From Oscheius tipulae (taxonomy: Eukaryota; Nematoda; Chromadorea; Rhabditida; Rhabditidae), in contig JASJZH010000002.1 in assembly GCA_037178975.1 (NCBI GenBank), positions 2,232,001 through 2,296,000 of the forward strand: a DNA stretch of 64,000 nucleotides, read 5' to 3'. Positions 25,101 to 37,293 of the stretch are shown piece by piece; within the stretch, counting starts at the first letter, position 1; every line of letters starts with the position of its first letter. A program made the position numbers and the translations under genes. Under the pieces are notes generated by a model. It saw only the letters and a program-made list of their open reading frames with translations, was not told the DNA's origin and did not search any database.

Positions 25101-25314
25101 CATCGACTTTGTTTCCCTGACTCGTCGTCATCGCCTGAACAGCGGTGCCTCTGACATTTCCATAACTTCCGACGACTGTCTCCCGAAGCCTCTGTGCCGC
25201 CGTCACAGTGGCTCCCACACCTCTCTCTGTCACAGTCGACCGCCCAGTGTGAACAGGAAACTGAGTTATGCCTATAGTCATCAAAGTGCAGTCTCAGACG
25301 ACGAGAGTCCCTGA
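19159..25314 (+). CDS. small membrane protein, two predicted TM segments, unknown family
   Basis: The well-supported part has five exons (22711-22815, 23311-23373, 24693-24836, 24908-25052, 25097-25314) encoding 224 residues. Residues after position about 60 include two hydrophobic segments (VGLWTCVFSLLYSYAW and VFTVCCAISALLTAIVIIG). The N-terminus is acidic and Ser-rich; the C-terminus is a hydrophilic, Ser/His/Arg-rich tail ending SDDESP. An upstream exon, 19159-19199 (MIQRIEINCIVED), has a strong GTAAGT donor and would join in frame to an acceptor at 22703, giving a 240-residue form; this is a suggestion only. Its intron would then carry a MITE. The acceptor before 22711 could otherwise serve trans-splicing at the shorter start. 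I do not recognise the family. Confidence 0.65.
21670..22159. mobile_element. MITE with TTAA target duplication (piggyBac-type)
   Basis: The element runs from 21674 to 22155 (482 bp) and is flanked by TTAA on both sides (21670-21673 and 22156-22159). Its ends are inverted repeats: AGGGACACTGAC is exact at both termini, and similarity continues with mismatches for about 65 bp (21674-21738 against 22091-22155). There is no transposase ORF. TTAA duplication with short terminal repeats is the signature of the piggyBac superfamily, so this is probably a non-autonomous member. Confidence 0.85.
23798..23828. repeat. perfect inverted repeat in intron
   Basis: CCCGGTTCTTAC (23798-23809) and GTAAGAACCGGG (23817-23828) are exact reverse complements around a 7-nt loop (AATCAGT). 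After a GG bulge, GAAG on the right can pair with CTTC on the left, lengthening the stem. It lies in the intron 23374-24692 of the small membrane-protein gene. Confidence 0.85.
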
Positions 25315-25519
25315 TTCTTATAGAATCCCCCTTACCCCCACCCTATTTATACATACCTACGAGGTCGGACCTCGTTCCTGTTCCCACTACGGGTTGTGTC
25401 TGTAGATAGTCGTGTCAGTAGCAAGTCTTTGTATATATCCAGCTAATAAAACGAATTGTGCAAGAATTTTTAAGGCAAGAGAGATCACAATAGCACCAAT
25501 AGAGTTTCAAGAAGTGGGT

Positions 25520-28133
25520 TCAATCCTGGGCAGGTTTCGTCAAAGCAGCCATGGGAGTGCTGTCAGTTTGGGCAGCCGAATCGTCCATTAGAGATTCGCT
25601 CTCGTCTACGAGTTCTGAAAGTTTTAGCAGTTTTCAAAAAGCTTCGAAACCCACGAGAGTTCCCAGAGTACTGTTTATGAGAGGGAGCGTACATAGCCAG
25701 CAGGAGAAGGACGTAGATGTTCCACATTCCGAAGGTACCTAGAATATAGCATGTCCTCTGTCTCTCTGGCTCTCTGTCTTTCAGTCTCTATGTCCCCTCC
25801 GTATTTCTCAACTAACCAGTGAAGAAACTACTCGTGTTATGCTGCATGATTCCATCGCTATCGTCATGCATCTGAGCCTCTCCATGCTGCTTCATACTGT
25901 AGGCAACGATCGTCGAGGCAGCACAGACAATCGTGAACAACATGAGAAACTTGAAGCGGTAGATGATGCCTTCGACCTGGAAAAAACTGGAAAGTTAATG
26001 AAAACTTCGATACCTTGAGTCTGTTGTTGACACAGTTTCTGTAGATTTGAGCGGATCGCTTGCTCTTGATCGTCGTCCAAGCTCTCAAGATTTTATAGAG
26101 AAGGAAAGCGAAGTAGATCACGGTAGAGATGCTGGCCAGGTAAATGGTCAGGTACTGAAATGTTCGCTGTTACTGTCACACTCTAGTCTCACCGCAAGTC
26201 TGATTCCAGTCTCGCTGCTCCAGATCGAATGGAACGGGTCAGAAATCTGCATGCCTCTCTCAGCACACTCGTAGATTAGCAGTGCCAATGATGCCAGTCC
26301 GATTGTGCCCAAATTCAGACGGTACGATCTTAGATTGTTTCTCTCCGAGTCGTCGATGCAATGCTCTCCGGCAAAGATGAGCCAAAAAGAAAAGAGAACT
26401 CCATAGAAGAGACCCTGTCGGATGTCACCAAAAACGAGAAGAAGAGGAAAACGGACGTAGAGGGAAGCCCATTCAAGGGGAACTGAAACGAGGTTTACAA
26501 AATTATCGACTCACAACTCACAGTCAAGAATAGCGGTACTCAATCCCAGAGCAAAGATGGCCTTCTCGATCAGGTACGGCTTCCTGGCCATCTGATTGAT
26601 TCGGTTCCAGTACCAGTAGACCGCAGCAATGACGAAAGGAGAGATAACAGTCTTCATCCAGAGCCAGGTCAGAGTGAAACCTCCATTCTGATGGATCTCG
26701 ATGAGGCTGAGGGAGCGGATCTTTCCAATCTGGCAGTTCGGGCTCTTCGCATCGTATCTGGAAATGAATTCTGAGCGTGACGTGCGAAGTTCACGGTAAG
26801 TATAAATGAAAATAATGGTCTGAATATACATCGAGGAGCAAGACAAAAATAGGGAGTGGATCCGATCCACAAAACAAAAATAAGTTATTAATTGGCAAGT
26901 AATTAGATGGCAAACAAAGTTTATAGTTCGAGTTAGAAATATTTTCGCTTTTTAGTAGCAGCTATCACATGGCGCGTTTGAAAGGGCTCAAAAGTGAGTA
27001 AGATACCTTGACAGAGATAATATAGTGAGAGCGAAAGCTACCTTCGGCAGCTGGTCTGGATATGTGTTCGCCAGGTCTACTGACAGTCTACTACTCAAGA
27101 AACTTCCTGGCTTTCCCTCTATATGCCTCTTGACACTCTCCGGGGTGGTAGTCAAGTAGTCAAGTCACAACTGAAGACGAGAGACAGGGTTAAGACCAGA
27201 GGGCAGGTCTCTTGGCTCTCACCGGTTTTCAGGTGGTACTTAAGCTGTCAAAGCACAGTCAGGCCATCTTTTGGCTCAATCAGGAACGGTAGTCAACTGT
27301 TCGGGGTGACGTCAAAAACACTTTAAAGTCTCACCTGCACTGCATCTGGCTGATCGGCAATCGGATGTTCAGTAGATACAGCGGGTAGTTCACACTGGCC
27401 AACTCGAACAGATCCACAATGTCGCATTCGTAGCTCTGTCCTTCGGTCTTTCGGTGCTCTGAAATTGTGCACTCGAGGTTTCTCGTGGCGTTAGCAGCTC
27501 CAATTTCAGTCCACTCTTCGTCAACTCCATTCCTAGCTCCAAGACGCGCCTCGAACTCGATCTTGGCTCCCGGAACTAAGCGAATTTTTTTAGGGGGAAA
27601 AGTCGATGACCTACTGTATTTGAAGTGATCGCTGTACTCCACCTCTACATGGAGAAGACCCAGAAGAAATTGGAATTTGGTGGTATAGTTGAGTTGAACG
27701 TTGTCTCTGAAGGGGAAAAACGTCAGAAAGGCTGGAATACTGACCTGACATGAGGCATTTGGGCAATAAAAACGATCTCGCGAAGATCATAAGATCCGGA
27801 AGCATCGTACTCGGAGAGCTCTTCGATTACATAACAACTCTGAAGTAAGAAAGAAATAGCACAGAGACAGAAAGACAGAGAAGACTAAGATTGAACCAAC
27901 CTTATCAAACCATTTGCCAGTCACTTTCTTATCCTTGTCAAGACAAGTTATCATCTCAAATTCCATAGAAGATGTTGGTTGTGGGGCTAAAAGACACCGA
28001 ACTGAAAAATTGGTGTGAAAGTCTTACCATAATAAGCTCCGACGAAAAAGAAAGCTCCCTGAAGTAGAAGAAGTGACGATAGGATGACGATGAGCTTTCG
28101 ATTGCTCAAGTTCTCGATGACCGCTCCGGCCAT
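25520..28133 (-). CDS. mig-14: Wntless, Wnt cargo receptor
   Basis: Eleven exons (28028-28133, 27901-27986, 27745-27839, 27615-27706, 27335-27575, 26522-26757, 26193-26482, 26014-26154, 25817-25976, 25655-25738, 25520-25614) sum to 1626 nt, 541 residues. The start [14 protein letters not shown] and the segments [35 protein letters not shown] and LAMYAPSHK match the Wntless family along its whole length. The luminal Wnt-binding domain comes first, followed by seven further membrane helices. The protein carries lipidated Wnts from Golgi to plasma membrane and is recycled by retromer. The C-terminal tail is acidic and Ser-rich ([14 protein letters not shown]). An acceptor-like TTACAG lies next to the ATG, which suggests trans-splicing. 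Confidence 0.96.
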
Positions 28134-29799
28134 TCTGTAACGAAGAAGCATGTACAGAGAGTCTTTGTTATAAGAGTAGTTCGAGGTTGAACAAGGAGTT
28201 GGACAGGTTGACAGAGACAAGAGAAGGGTGGGACAACTAACAGAAACAGAAGAGGAGTTGGGTAGAGTGACCGATGCAGGGATATCAAGAAGATACACCT
28301 TGACAGTCGCAAAGTCAAAGTTGGCTGGACATGCTGAGAAAGACTGATTGAGTGATTGACAGTCACGCGGAAGCGGTTAAACAGGCTGACTAGATCATGA
28401 TAAAACTGAATTAGACAGTAAGAGACAGAACGTGGGACAGGTCAGCAATGGTAGATCGAAGGATGACAGAGCCTTGGTAAAGGCTGGCAGAGACTGTATT
28501 AGAACTGGACAGCTTGACAAGTTTGACATGAAGTCAAAATGCCGGAAAAATACATCTCTGATACATAGGGCTAGCCAATTAAAACACTATTTGGAATACA
28601 CACTTGACCAAACAAAGAGAAATTGAAACAGAAGTGGAGATAAGCGGCCATGAGAAATTGTAGAGACGCTCGACGAAGGGCTATCAATTACTGCCTTCAC
28701 ATTCCTTATGCAAATAGAGGATAAACGCGGCGAGCCTGGGAGAGTGAGTGATAGGGAGCGGCGAGGAGACGCAGGAGCAGTTGGACAACAAAGGTGCTAG
28801 GTAAGAAACGCGAGGTCATTTTCGCGCATTTTACGGCTGAGAGCATGCTTTTCTCCAATCAATTTATGATACTTTGGTAATAAAATGAGCAGCTTTTACT
28901 TTAAAAATTGACCAATAACTTTTATTTATAGATTTTACCGACCCCTTGCTTCCTATCACCCTTTTGGGGTCCAAAATGTGATTTTCCAGATTTATGGTGT
29001 TCTACAAAGCTATTGAGCCGATCAAAATTTACAATTTTTCAAAACATCGCTACGCTGGCTTACATGGGACGGATCGAACAAAAAGGAAAGAGCCAAAAAA
29101 TTAAAAAGGTTAACCCGAATGGGGACAAAGAGTTGTTCGCGTCCTCCAACCCCTCCTCCCCTTAACTTTTACGATCAATTACAGAGGATGGAGGAAAAGG
29201 AGGCGCCGGGCAGGCAAGAAGGCCATAAAACCCGAAGGGGCCCGGCAGAGAAACACATTGTTGAGACACCACCAGCGACCCCCGGAACGAACACAGCTGG
29301 GAACCCAGGGCACACATCGATTGACCAATCTGATAGTTATGTTTTCGCGGAGGTGATAAGGTGTGATTGGGAAAGAATAGGGCATCATGGAAGGTAATAC
29401 TTTATCCCTCTTAATGGCTTAAACCATAACTATAACGATTCCAATTCCATTCAGAAAATATCAACGGGATAACCGACGAAGAATCTCGAAATTGAACAGC
29501 TTCTTGAACAAAAAGAGCTTTGTTGGCAACTGAAAAACGGTTTGCTAGAGCAAGCATATAAGCCATTAAGAGGAAGCTCCCTCGTTTGAGTTCGGCGCAC
29601 GAATCAGAAACACGCGTTTTTTAACCAATTATTGACGAAAAAAAAACTTTCGGAAAGTCTTTGCGACTGTTTCGTCAAAGTAACTCTGCCTCTCTGTCTG
29701 TCTATGTCCCGGTGGTCTGCTGTTTCTCGGTTTCTCTATCTCATTATTTCTTTGACTCCGGTAAACATTTATCAATGGACAAAAATAGACATTTCGACA
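28134..29799. other. intergenic, upstream of Wntless
   Basis: No supported exon. A GC-rich segment at 28720-28800 (with GCGGCGAG and GCGGCGAGGAG) could be promoter sequence for Wntless. A + strand frame at 29119-29397 is open for 92 codons and Pro/Arg-rich, but it has no recognisable domain and I do not call it a gene. Confidence 0.4.
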
Positions 29800-31320
29800 T
29801 TATTTGGAAACATTCCATAGAGTTAAGAAAGCCTGGGGGTCAATGAGAGAGTCGAGGTCACAAGTGTAGCCGGAATAGTCTATTGGAAATTGTCCAAAAA
29901 TTACAGAGAAAATGCGCTCATTAGGAACAAGATCCGACACTAGCCGAATGTTTGAAATTATCTTGAATTCGGCGATATCTGACTGAATCCCATGGAACCA
30001 AAAGATTTCCAAAACAAGGTAGCTGTCATTCGGACTGGGCAAGAAAAACATTTTGAAGAGCGAATTTTCATAGAAGACGAAGCAATCTGTCAGCACTTTC
30101 TCCATGTCTTCTCTTGGTGCTTTACTAACTCCTATAATGAAAGTAGCACTGTGGTTCCAGTTACCGGATCGCCAATCCTAAAAGAATTGTGTATTTTTAT
30201 GTACAGCCATAGTACCTGAATAAGTCTGGAGAGTGGATAGTTTGTGGGACATCTGGCAATGCGAACACTTTGAGCCGAATCTAATAGTTCTTGTAAAGGA
30301 ATTGCGCTTTCGTCGAGGGAGAACCATAGCTTTTTGGGCTTCTAAATCTATAAGTGAGAGACAGAGACAAACGTACTAAGTCTTTCATCAGGTTCCAATT
30401 TTCCTTCAAAGCTTCTTCCCAGTTCTTGGCATCATTCAAAGTCATGAATAGAAGTTTATCGATACCGATCATCCAAGGTTTCAAGTGCAGTCGAGTACCA
30501 TCCACTAGCTCTAATTCTCTAAGTAGAAACGGCCATTTCATCTGGTCAAAAATGTTGCGAAATGACTCTCCGTCCCATCGACAGTGCATTTTGGCGAATG
30601 TAAAGGGAATTATTGCTGAGGGTTCAAAGATATGAGTCCAATGGGCTTTGACATCTCCACGTCGAAAGTTTAGTACTTTCTGAAGTTGAAGCTGGCTGCG
30701 TTCTTATCAAACTTTTGCTCACCTCTTCAGAAGCACCAACAGTTTGAAGGACTCCATCCCTTATCCTGATACTGAACTTGGTTAGATTTTTTGATAGCAG
30801 ATTGTTGACCCCCTTGCAGAGGCGCATGGATCGGATAAATGCGCGAGAATGCATCTAAAGAAAACATTTTGTCGGGTGGAAAAGTTCAAACCTTCGAAAA
30901 GATGGCTAGTAGGTCCTTCGGCTTGAAATCATTAGCATCTACTGGCTCCGGAAGAGGGAGGGAGTAACTGGATCGTTTCTCTAGAACGTCTATGAACTGG
31001 TCGGCCATTTCTTGATTCCAGTAGTGAATGTAATCAGCACATTGTTTCCTAACAGCTCTGGCTAAAGTCTCCCTTCTTTTCTTGAATTCTTCGTCACTCA
31101 ACTGTTAATAAGTTCTGTCATGAATGGGAGATACCAACCGTCGAGATGTGGACAGGACTGTCCGTGTAATAATCTTCTGGTAAGGACTCGTAGACTATTT
31201 CTTCTTGAGGAGACTATAAGATTTTTGTGATAAATTGACAGAAACAGAGAGACAGAGAGACAAACCGACCTCTTCTTCTTCCTGCTCAAAAAAATCATCG
31301 AAATCTTGAAATAGCTCCAT
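29800..31320 (-). CDS. F-box-like protein, 424 aa
   Basis: Seven exons (31270-31320, 31139-31213, 30892-31101, 30723-30854, 30377-30679, 30216-30341, 29800-30177), every one a multiple of three, give 424 residues. After an acidic N-terminus (MELFQDFDDFFEQEEEE), residues about 100-150 look like an F-box: FKPKDLLAIFSK continuing into MRLCKGVNNLLSKNL. The long C-terminal part (WTHIFEPSAIIPFTFAKMHC, then LLRELELVDGTRL) resembles substrate-recognition domains of the large nematode F-box families. Such proteins recruit targets to SCF ubiquitin ligases through Skp1. The exon phases are strong evidence for the gene; the F-box call is by pattern only. A relative is truncated just upstream. Confidence 0.68.
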
Positions 31321-31370
31321 AAAGACCTGCAGCCGAGAAATTCTGTTCCTGACTGATGAGTCATTCTTCA

Positions 31371-31605
31371 GATAAAAGGGTTGTCCGCAAAATCGCGTGC
31401 ATTACTGCGTAACCTGTACCATTCAAAAAACCAGTAAAAAAGGGGAAAACTGCCAGATCTTGTGATAACAGTGATAAATGTGTGTAGGAAGTCCTTAAAA
31501 ATGTATAGATAATTAGCCCAGAGGGCACAAAGAGCCTCGGGGTCAAGAACAGAATTGAGGTCTCCCTCGTAGGCCGAATAGTCAGTTGAGTATCCTCTAA
31601 AGAAA
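31371..31605 (-). pseudogene. C-terminal fragment of a tandem F-box relative
   Basis: Behind the acceptor TTTCTTTAG lies a frame reading GYSTDYSAYEGDLNSVLDPE that ends DNPFI at 31371. It parallels the C-terminus of the neighbouring F-box-like gene (DYSGYTCDLDSLIDPQAFLTLW). A possible preceding piece (FIEIDCYTNILSYAIKKLKK) occurs at 31700-31775, but F-box and central parts are absent upstream. It is therefore a truncated duplicate, although it might be the end of a gene whose other exons I could not find. Confidence 0.5.
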
Positions 31606-32137
31606 AAACGAGTTTAATATATGGAATCATGGTCAAAGGGCGGGTCTTGTGAAAATCTCTGCTCTGACTACAACGGTGATCCGGATTCTAATTTGAGCCT
31701 ACAAACTTTTTTCAACTTCTTGATGGCATACGATAATATGTTTGTGTAACAGTCGATTTCAATAAACGAGTTTAAAAAAGTGGCATTTGTCTCTGTCTCT
31801 CTATCTCGCTCTTTCTGTCTTTTTATCTTTCTATCACTGTCTCTCTGTCTTCCTCTATGCATCTCCCTCCCTGACTATGTTTTCTTCTGCATGGTCCTAT
31901 GAGGTAGTCCCCACATTAGGGTGCCCCTACCTCTTTCCGCTTTTCCTCCATGCGCACTCTGATCTTCTGGCAGCCACTACGAAAACATTCGTAATTTCCG
32001 AAGACCTAATCTCTGAGGTGCGTACACGCCGACTTTCTCGGCAATAACCTTGGCAAACAGTCGCGCAGGAGGACTACAAAAAGCCTTTACAAAGGGTAAC
32101 CTGGTCGCACGATTGATAACCGGCTCGTACTTCGAAG

Positions 32138-34181
32138 ATGACTTCGCGTTTTGCTGGGAAGGCTGTCATTGTTACTGGTGGGTATTTTTGTCCTGATTTC
32201 GTAAATTCGTTTTCAGGCTCTAGCAATGGAATAGGTCGCGGAGCTGCACAGCTCTTCGCCGAAGAGGGAGCAAAGATTACGATCACTGGACGGAGTGAGA
32301 AGGCTCTCACGGAGACTTTTGATCTGTTGGTTTCGGTTGGCGCGAAGCCAGAGGACATCCTAAGAGTTCGCGGTGACTTGACCGACGAGGCAATACAGAA
32401 GACAATCGTTGAGGAGACTCTGGCAAAATTTGGGAAGATTGACATCTTGGTGGGTTTCTCTGTCTGTCTACCACTATTCAAAAAGTCTCTTCATATCTCT
32501 GTCTTTATGTCTCTCTCTCTCTGTTTTCCTCTGTCTCTCCTTACCTCAGTACTTACCTACATCTGGTAGTCGGGTGGAGACTGCTTCCAAGTTTAATTCG
32601 GAGGCATAGTTGTTGCTCTAAGGTATTCCGAATTTGATGTTTTTCTACTAGAACGTTGTCCTATGGCTTCCGTCAGTTGCTTCCAGACTATACAGGTGTA
32701 AGTCAGTCTCTGTATCTTTTTCTGTCTCTGTTTCTATTTCACTTATTCCAGATCAACAATGCCGGTGCTCTCTGTCAAGACAGTACCGAACAGGCGGGTT
32801 TCGAGCAGAGCATGGAGACCTACGACTACGTCATGAATCTGAACCTGAGAACGTGAGAGTTATCCCCACTCTTGTAATTTTTGCTTCAGGGTCATAACGT
32901 TGACAAAACTCGCAATGCCTCATCTAATCAAAGCGAAAGGAGAAGTGGTCATGGTCTCGAGCATCTGCGCCATGCCGTTCAATGTATGAGTACAAAGGTT
33001 CAAGCTGTACAACGGTTTTAGAACCCAACCTACCCATATTACTCTATCTCCAAAGCTGCTCTGGATCAACTGACTCGCTCTTTGGCTGCAACGTACATCA
33101 AGCAAGGAGTCAGAGTCAACAGTGTCAAGTGAGTTGGTATCTAAAGATGATACTGTTTTCAGTCCTGGTTGGATCTCAACTACCATCCTGCAGAAGCAGG
33201 GAGTCACTGCTGACCAGCAAGCTGATGTAAGTTCAGAAAGAGACCGGGAGACAGAGAATCAGAGAGACACGTTCCTTTGGTTCATTGATGTTCAGTAGTA
33301 TTTCTCTCCGTCAACAGTTATCAGTAAAGTTGGTTTTCTGAGCTAGCTATCTGGGGTCGTCCTCTCGAAAACTCGGGGAATTTCTAGTTTGACCTTCCTC
33401 TTTCTCTTTTTTGTCCCGGACAGAAAGAACAGCAACGGGGAAGGAGACTTATTATCAGTACAGCAGCTTTTGAATCATGCAAGATTCGTAGACAAGGGTT
33501 CAAAGCTAACTGTACGCTGTAAAAGGATGTTCCAGGAAAGGTTGATATAATCAGCACTAAGTTTATCCATCCTACCCGATTGTTCAGTTGTTTGACTCTT
33601 AATTGTAAGTTATAAATCTGAGCTTTCACTACCAAAAGAGTGACGCTATAAGTGCAATGACGTGGACAGTGACTTCCTGACACCGACCCAGAATCACGTG
33701 ACTCTGAGCTCAGAGACAAAAAGCAGAATGGTTACTGATCAGGACAGACAGCTCATAGACAAGAGGAACAGCACCAAGATTAAAAAAACGGTTTCAGCTT
33801 GAGTCCACCCTCGCCACTACTGGAAACCTGATTCCTATTGGTCGTACAGGGCAGTTTATCTCTGTTTTGTTGTCTCTCTGTCTCTCTGTTTTTGTCTGAT
33901 CTTTTCATCTTCTAAACTTCATGTCAATGCCACCGGCCATTCAAAAGACTAACATAAGGTGACGCCAAGAGCACAAACTTTCCGTGTTTTTAGGCCAGCC
34001 TCGTGAAGTAGCCGAACTCATCGCATTTCTGGCTGATCGCTCCAAGTCGTCGTACATTGTAAGTCATGTCCGTACTGCCTTACTAAGCTCTCAAATTCAG
34101 ATCGGACAATGCATGGGCATCGACGGCGGAGCCAGTCTCTATATCCCGATGTTCCAAAGTCTGACTGAACTTGATAAATAA
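32138..34181 (+). CDS. short-chain dehydrogenase/reductase (SDR), 276 aa
   Basis: Nine exons (32138-32177, 32217-32449, 32752-32852, 32890-32983, 33022-33128, 33163-33226, 33798-33843, 33994-34058, 34101-34181) close in frame at 276 residues. Classical SDR motifs are in order: the cofactor loop TGSSNGIGRG, the stabilising INNAG, the serine in MVSSICAM, and the catalytic YYSISK (Tyr-x-x-x-Lys). The C-terminus GQCMGIDGGASL is typical of the family. The NRD-type cofactor-pocket residue TGRSEKAL favours NADP. It should be a soluble NAD(P)H-dependent oxidoreductase like the nematode dhs genes; the substrate cannot be read from sequence. The border at 33843 uses a GTACAG donor, which shortens the usual GRxGxPxE segment to GRQPRE. 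Confidence 0.92.
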
Positions 34182-34476
34182 AGTATGTAAAGAGTCAGAG
34201 TCCTTGGAAAAAAAGGCCGGATTAGGTCGACTTGGCCCTTCCCCCACTTCTTATCGTGGGGTAGCTCTTGCGAGCGATTCTGATAGTAGCTGGTGCATTC
34301 CTAGGTCGGGTTTCCCCTCACTCGTGCTCAGGAGAAATAAGATACCGTAGCCTGTCACTGAAGTTCAGACCTTTGTATCTGAGAATCTGTCTTTCTGTCT
34401 CACTGTTTCTATGTCTCTGTCTCTCACTCTTGACTCCTCTGGCTTAGAACTCAAAAACAAGATGCATGTTTAGGAT

Positions 34477-35509
34477 ATGAAGTTCCTCATTCTCTTCTTC
34501 CTATTCGTAATTGGACTTCTGTCCGCCCATAAGCCAGAAGAAGACAAGTCCATGTTCATGATCGAGCAGGTCGTTGCAAGTGAGTTCGTTTCAGTCACAT
34601 TAGGCTAGATCAGCTCGAACACTATACAGCTGGCACGTTACTTTCACCTCTGTGATAATAATCCAGGTGTCAATCATTTGACTGGCTGCAAAATATTAGA
34701 CTCCTGATCACAAATAGTTTGACAGGAACTGATTAGAGATCAGATGACAGGGTCTAAAAGGCACAGAGACCGAGGGACAGAAACAAAATAGAAACTTGGA
34801 GTACACATTAAGTTGTGTATTTTGACATGAAAGCAAGCAACAGGACCATGCTCAGCTCTTTTGAGCACCTTCGCGACTGGAAAAAGAAGTTTTCACTTGC
34901 AGGCTTCGAACGCCGGAACTAGACGAGTGTGGTATTACCATTCGGCTGTTTAACAGAATTTTCCCGAAACGGTCCTGGTGTCCCATTTCGATGCAATGGC
35001 CTAATGGTTATCATGCTTGTCTGTAGTTCAAACGTCACCGAGGGTACTTGGTTCGATCCCCACAGGTGACAGACTATTTATTTTGTGTTTCTTAGGGTAT
35101 TCCGGCATGCTTAACGCGATCCCATTCATTTTTCAATCAATCATTTAGGGCCCGGAAAACGGGTTTCACGCTTCTTCAGAGACAGAAAGATAGTTCTAAC
35201 AATGTTAGGAATTAGTTTCTAGTTTCTCGGCTCAGTGCCAATCTGCCCTAGCCCCCAATTCCTATCGGTGCCTCCCGTCAAAATCGCAACTCTGCATTTT
35301 TCGCAGATTCCTGTCTCCAATCTCTGGCAATCAAAGATAAGATTCCAGGCAAACAGGATGAAGTGATGGCAGAGCTGGACGATCTCCGAAACACTGTCGC
35401 CGAGCTCCGAGAGTTGAGGAATACAGTGAGACAGCTGAAGCAGGAGAAGATGCAAAGAATGCGGCAGCTCCGAGCTCAGAGAATGCTTCAAGACCGGGAC
35501 GGCAATTAG
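34477..35509 (+). CDS. small secreted coiled-coil protein, 101 aa
   Basis: Two exons (34477-34579 and 35307-35509) encode 101 residues. The N-terminus is a clear signal peptide (MKFLILFFLFVIGLLSA). The mature part is charged, with a coiled-coil-like run (VMAELDDLRNTVAELREL and on to KQEKMQRMRQLRAQRM) and one cysteine. I do not recognise a family. An acceptor-like ATGTTTAG lies 3 nt before the ATG. The 727-nt intron contains a tRNA-like relic near 34989-35070. Confidence 0.7.
34989..35070 (+). repeat. tRNA-like relic in intron
   Basis: The A-box motif TGGCCTAATGG (34997-35007) and B-box motif GGTTCGATCCC (35050-35060) are both near consensus. T-stem and acceptor pairing are poor, so a functional tRNA is unlikely. 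It lies within the intron of the small coiled-coil gene. Confidence 0.6.
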
Positions 35510-35642
35510 GTGTGAGAATTGTGGCCACACATCAATTGCACCTACTGAAATGTATAGGAAATGAATCAGAGCTCTTGTTTTCCCTCTCATTTTTGATTCG
35601 AGGCAGATAAGAGTTCTGATAAAGTAAGAGTCAACGACCAAA

Positions 35643-36367
35643 TCACAGTTTTATGCTTTCTGGCTCGAACACTAATCCCTCGTCCCTTCTCCGTCGAAGT
35701 CTTTTGAAGAGACTGGCGGCTACAGCCAGTCCAAAGGCAAAGGACAGAACAAAGTGGTAACAGGAGTAGACAATGAACTGAAAAATTCAGTAGTCTTGGG
35801 CGGGGTGTCAAACCTGAGGTTTTATAGAAAGCCCGAAACCAATCTGCTCAACTACCACGATAGTTAGAACTGACTGGAGGACCAGGGCAATGAAGGTGTT
35901 GAAGCCAAAGACCAAGCCGTAGGAGTAGGAGGCTAGACGCTCGGCTATGTTGAATCTGGAAAGACTCGGCATTGGTTGTGTGCCTGGTAGGAACGAATAG
36001 TCATGGTCTTTCCCCAATGTACTGACTGTGCAATGGTGATCATTCCCTGATACAGTATCCGGTACAAAATGTAGCCAGCGTACATGACGAAAAGGTTGTT
36101 GGTCATGGCCATCATGAGCAGTAGACCTCCTTGACAGAGAGACAGAACGGTGAGACACAACTCTCCCCATTTCGGCCAGTCCACTGTCAGCTTCTGCATT
36201 AGCAACACGACAGGGATGCCTAAGTAATTGGGTTCTCAATCGGAAAGACAGTTACAAAGAAGAGGGACAGCCGCTTCTGTGAATCCGTTGTAGACATTTT
36301 TATGCTGGACATCAATTACAGTACCCCAAAGGGTCTGGCTGTAGTTACCAATCTGAAAGCATTCTGT

Positions 36368-36409
<42 letters not shown>

Positions 36410-37293
36410 TTATCCACCAACCTGATAGAAAGCACAGCTTGCGAAAGCCCACCATAGGGACCACTTGGCCACGAACAGCTCCGAATAGATCAGTTTGAAA
36501 TCCGACAGAATGGTCTTGAAGTGCGTTTTAGCAAATGTACTGTAGGTGGCAGTTGGCTCCGGGCTGGCTCCTCTAGCCTCGAGCTTCTTCTCATAAGCCT
36601 TTCGCCACGGGACCATTGGCAAGACGAGGGCAAAGGGTAGCGAGATGAACAGAGAGATCAGGGAGATCCAGTTCAGAGTCTGGTAGCTGCCCCATTTTAG
36701 GAGAATGATGAGTTGGGAGAGACCGTAAGCTGAAAAGCGACCGGCCTGGAGGGCTGCTTGGGTGATGGAGGTTACCCTAAAGTTCACTGTTCCTGTTACT
36801 GTCATCGTCTCTCACTTTTTGAACTGCTCCTTCTCCACCTTGACATAAATATATGACTGGTAGGCAATTTCCGTAGCCGTGGCCCATCCATAGAACAGTT
36901 CAATCAACTGAGCACCCGATTCTCATTTATAGAAACCGTCCCACCTGCTGGACCAGAACCGATCTGCCAAAGACAAAAAGCAACCAGACTATTATGTAGG
37001 AGAGCGCCTCAAAGATGAGGACAGGCTTGTAGAGAAAGAGATCTGTCAGAATGAAGGTGGGAATGAGCATGATGAGATAGGAATAAGTCCAGATTGGGTA
37101 GACCTAAAGACAAAGTCCAAAAAACTGTGACAGTGACAGTAAGACAGAGACCTACCTTGCTATTCAGCACCTCCTCACTGATATTCAGAGTCACATGCTC
37201 GTATTCGTAGAGATACGGCTCCGACGGTTTGAACTCCTTGAAGAATCCATAGCAGCAGAGCAAGAATGTGGTGACCTTCCAGCTGAACCTCAT
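35643..37293 (-). CDS. SLC19-family transporter (reduced folate/thiamine carrier)
   Basis: Eight exons (37156-37293, 36945-37103, 36816-36907, 36422-36776, 36256-36352, 36027-36219, 35814-35955, 35643-35777) sum to 1311 nt, 436 residues. The pattern is that of the SLC19 carriers: N-terminal YGFFKEFKPSEPYL, the segment ELFYGWATATEIAYQSYIY, and GRFSAYGLSQLIILL, with about 12 hydrophobic segments overall. SLC19 proteins move reduced folates or thiamine across the plasma membrane; nematode folt-1 is the best-known relative. Which vitamin this one carries is not readable. The fourth intron carries a long TC microsatellite (36371-36402). Confidence 0.9.
36371..36402. repeat. (TC)16 microsatellite
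   Basis: Sixteen uninterrupted TC units in the intron between exons 4 and 5 of the SLC19 gene. It is likely to be polymorphic in length. Confidence 0.95.

Noticed and set aside
25505..25545. B-box-like motif GGTTCAATCCTGG
   Set aside because: It overlaps the stop codon and last residues of Wntless and has no A-box at tRNA spacing.
29119..29397. 92-codon + frame rich in Pro and Arg
   Set aside because: There is no recognised domain and no convincing splice context; GC-rich sequence gives such frames by chance.
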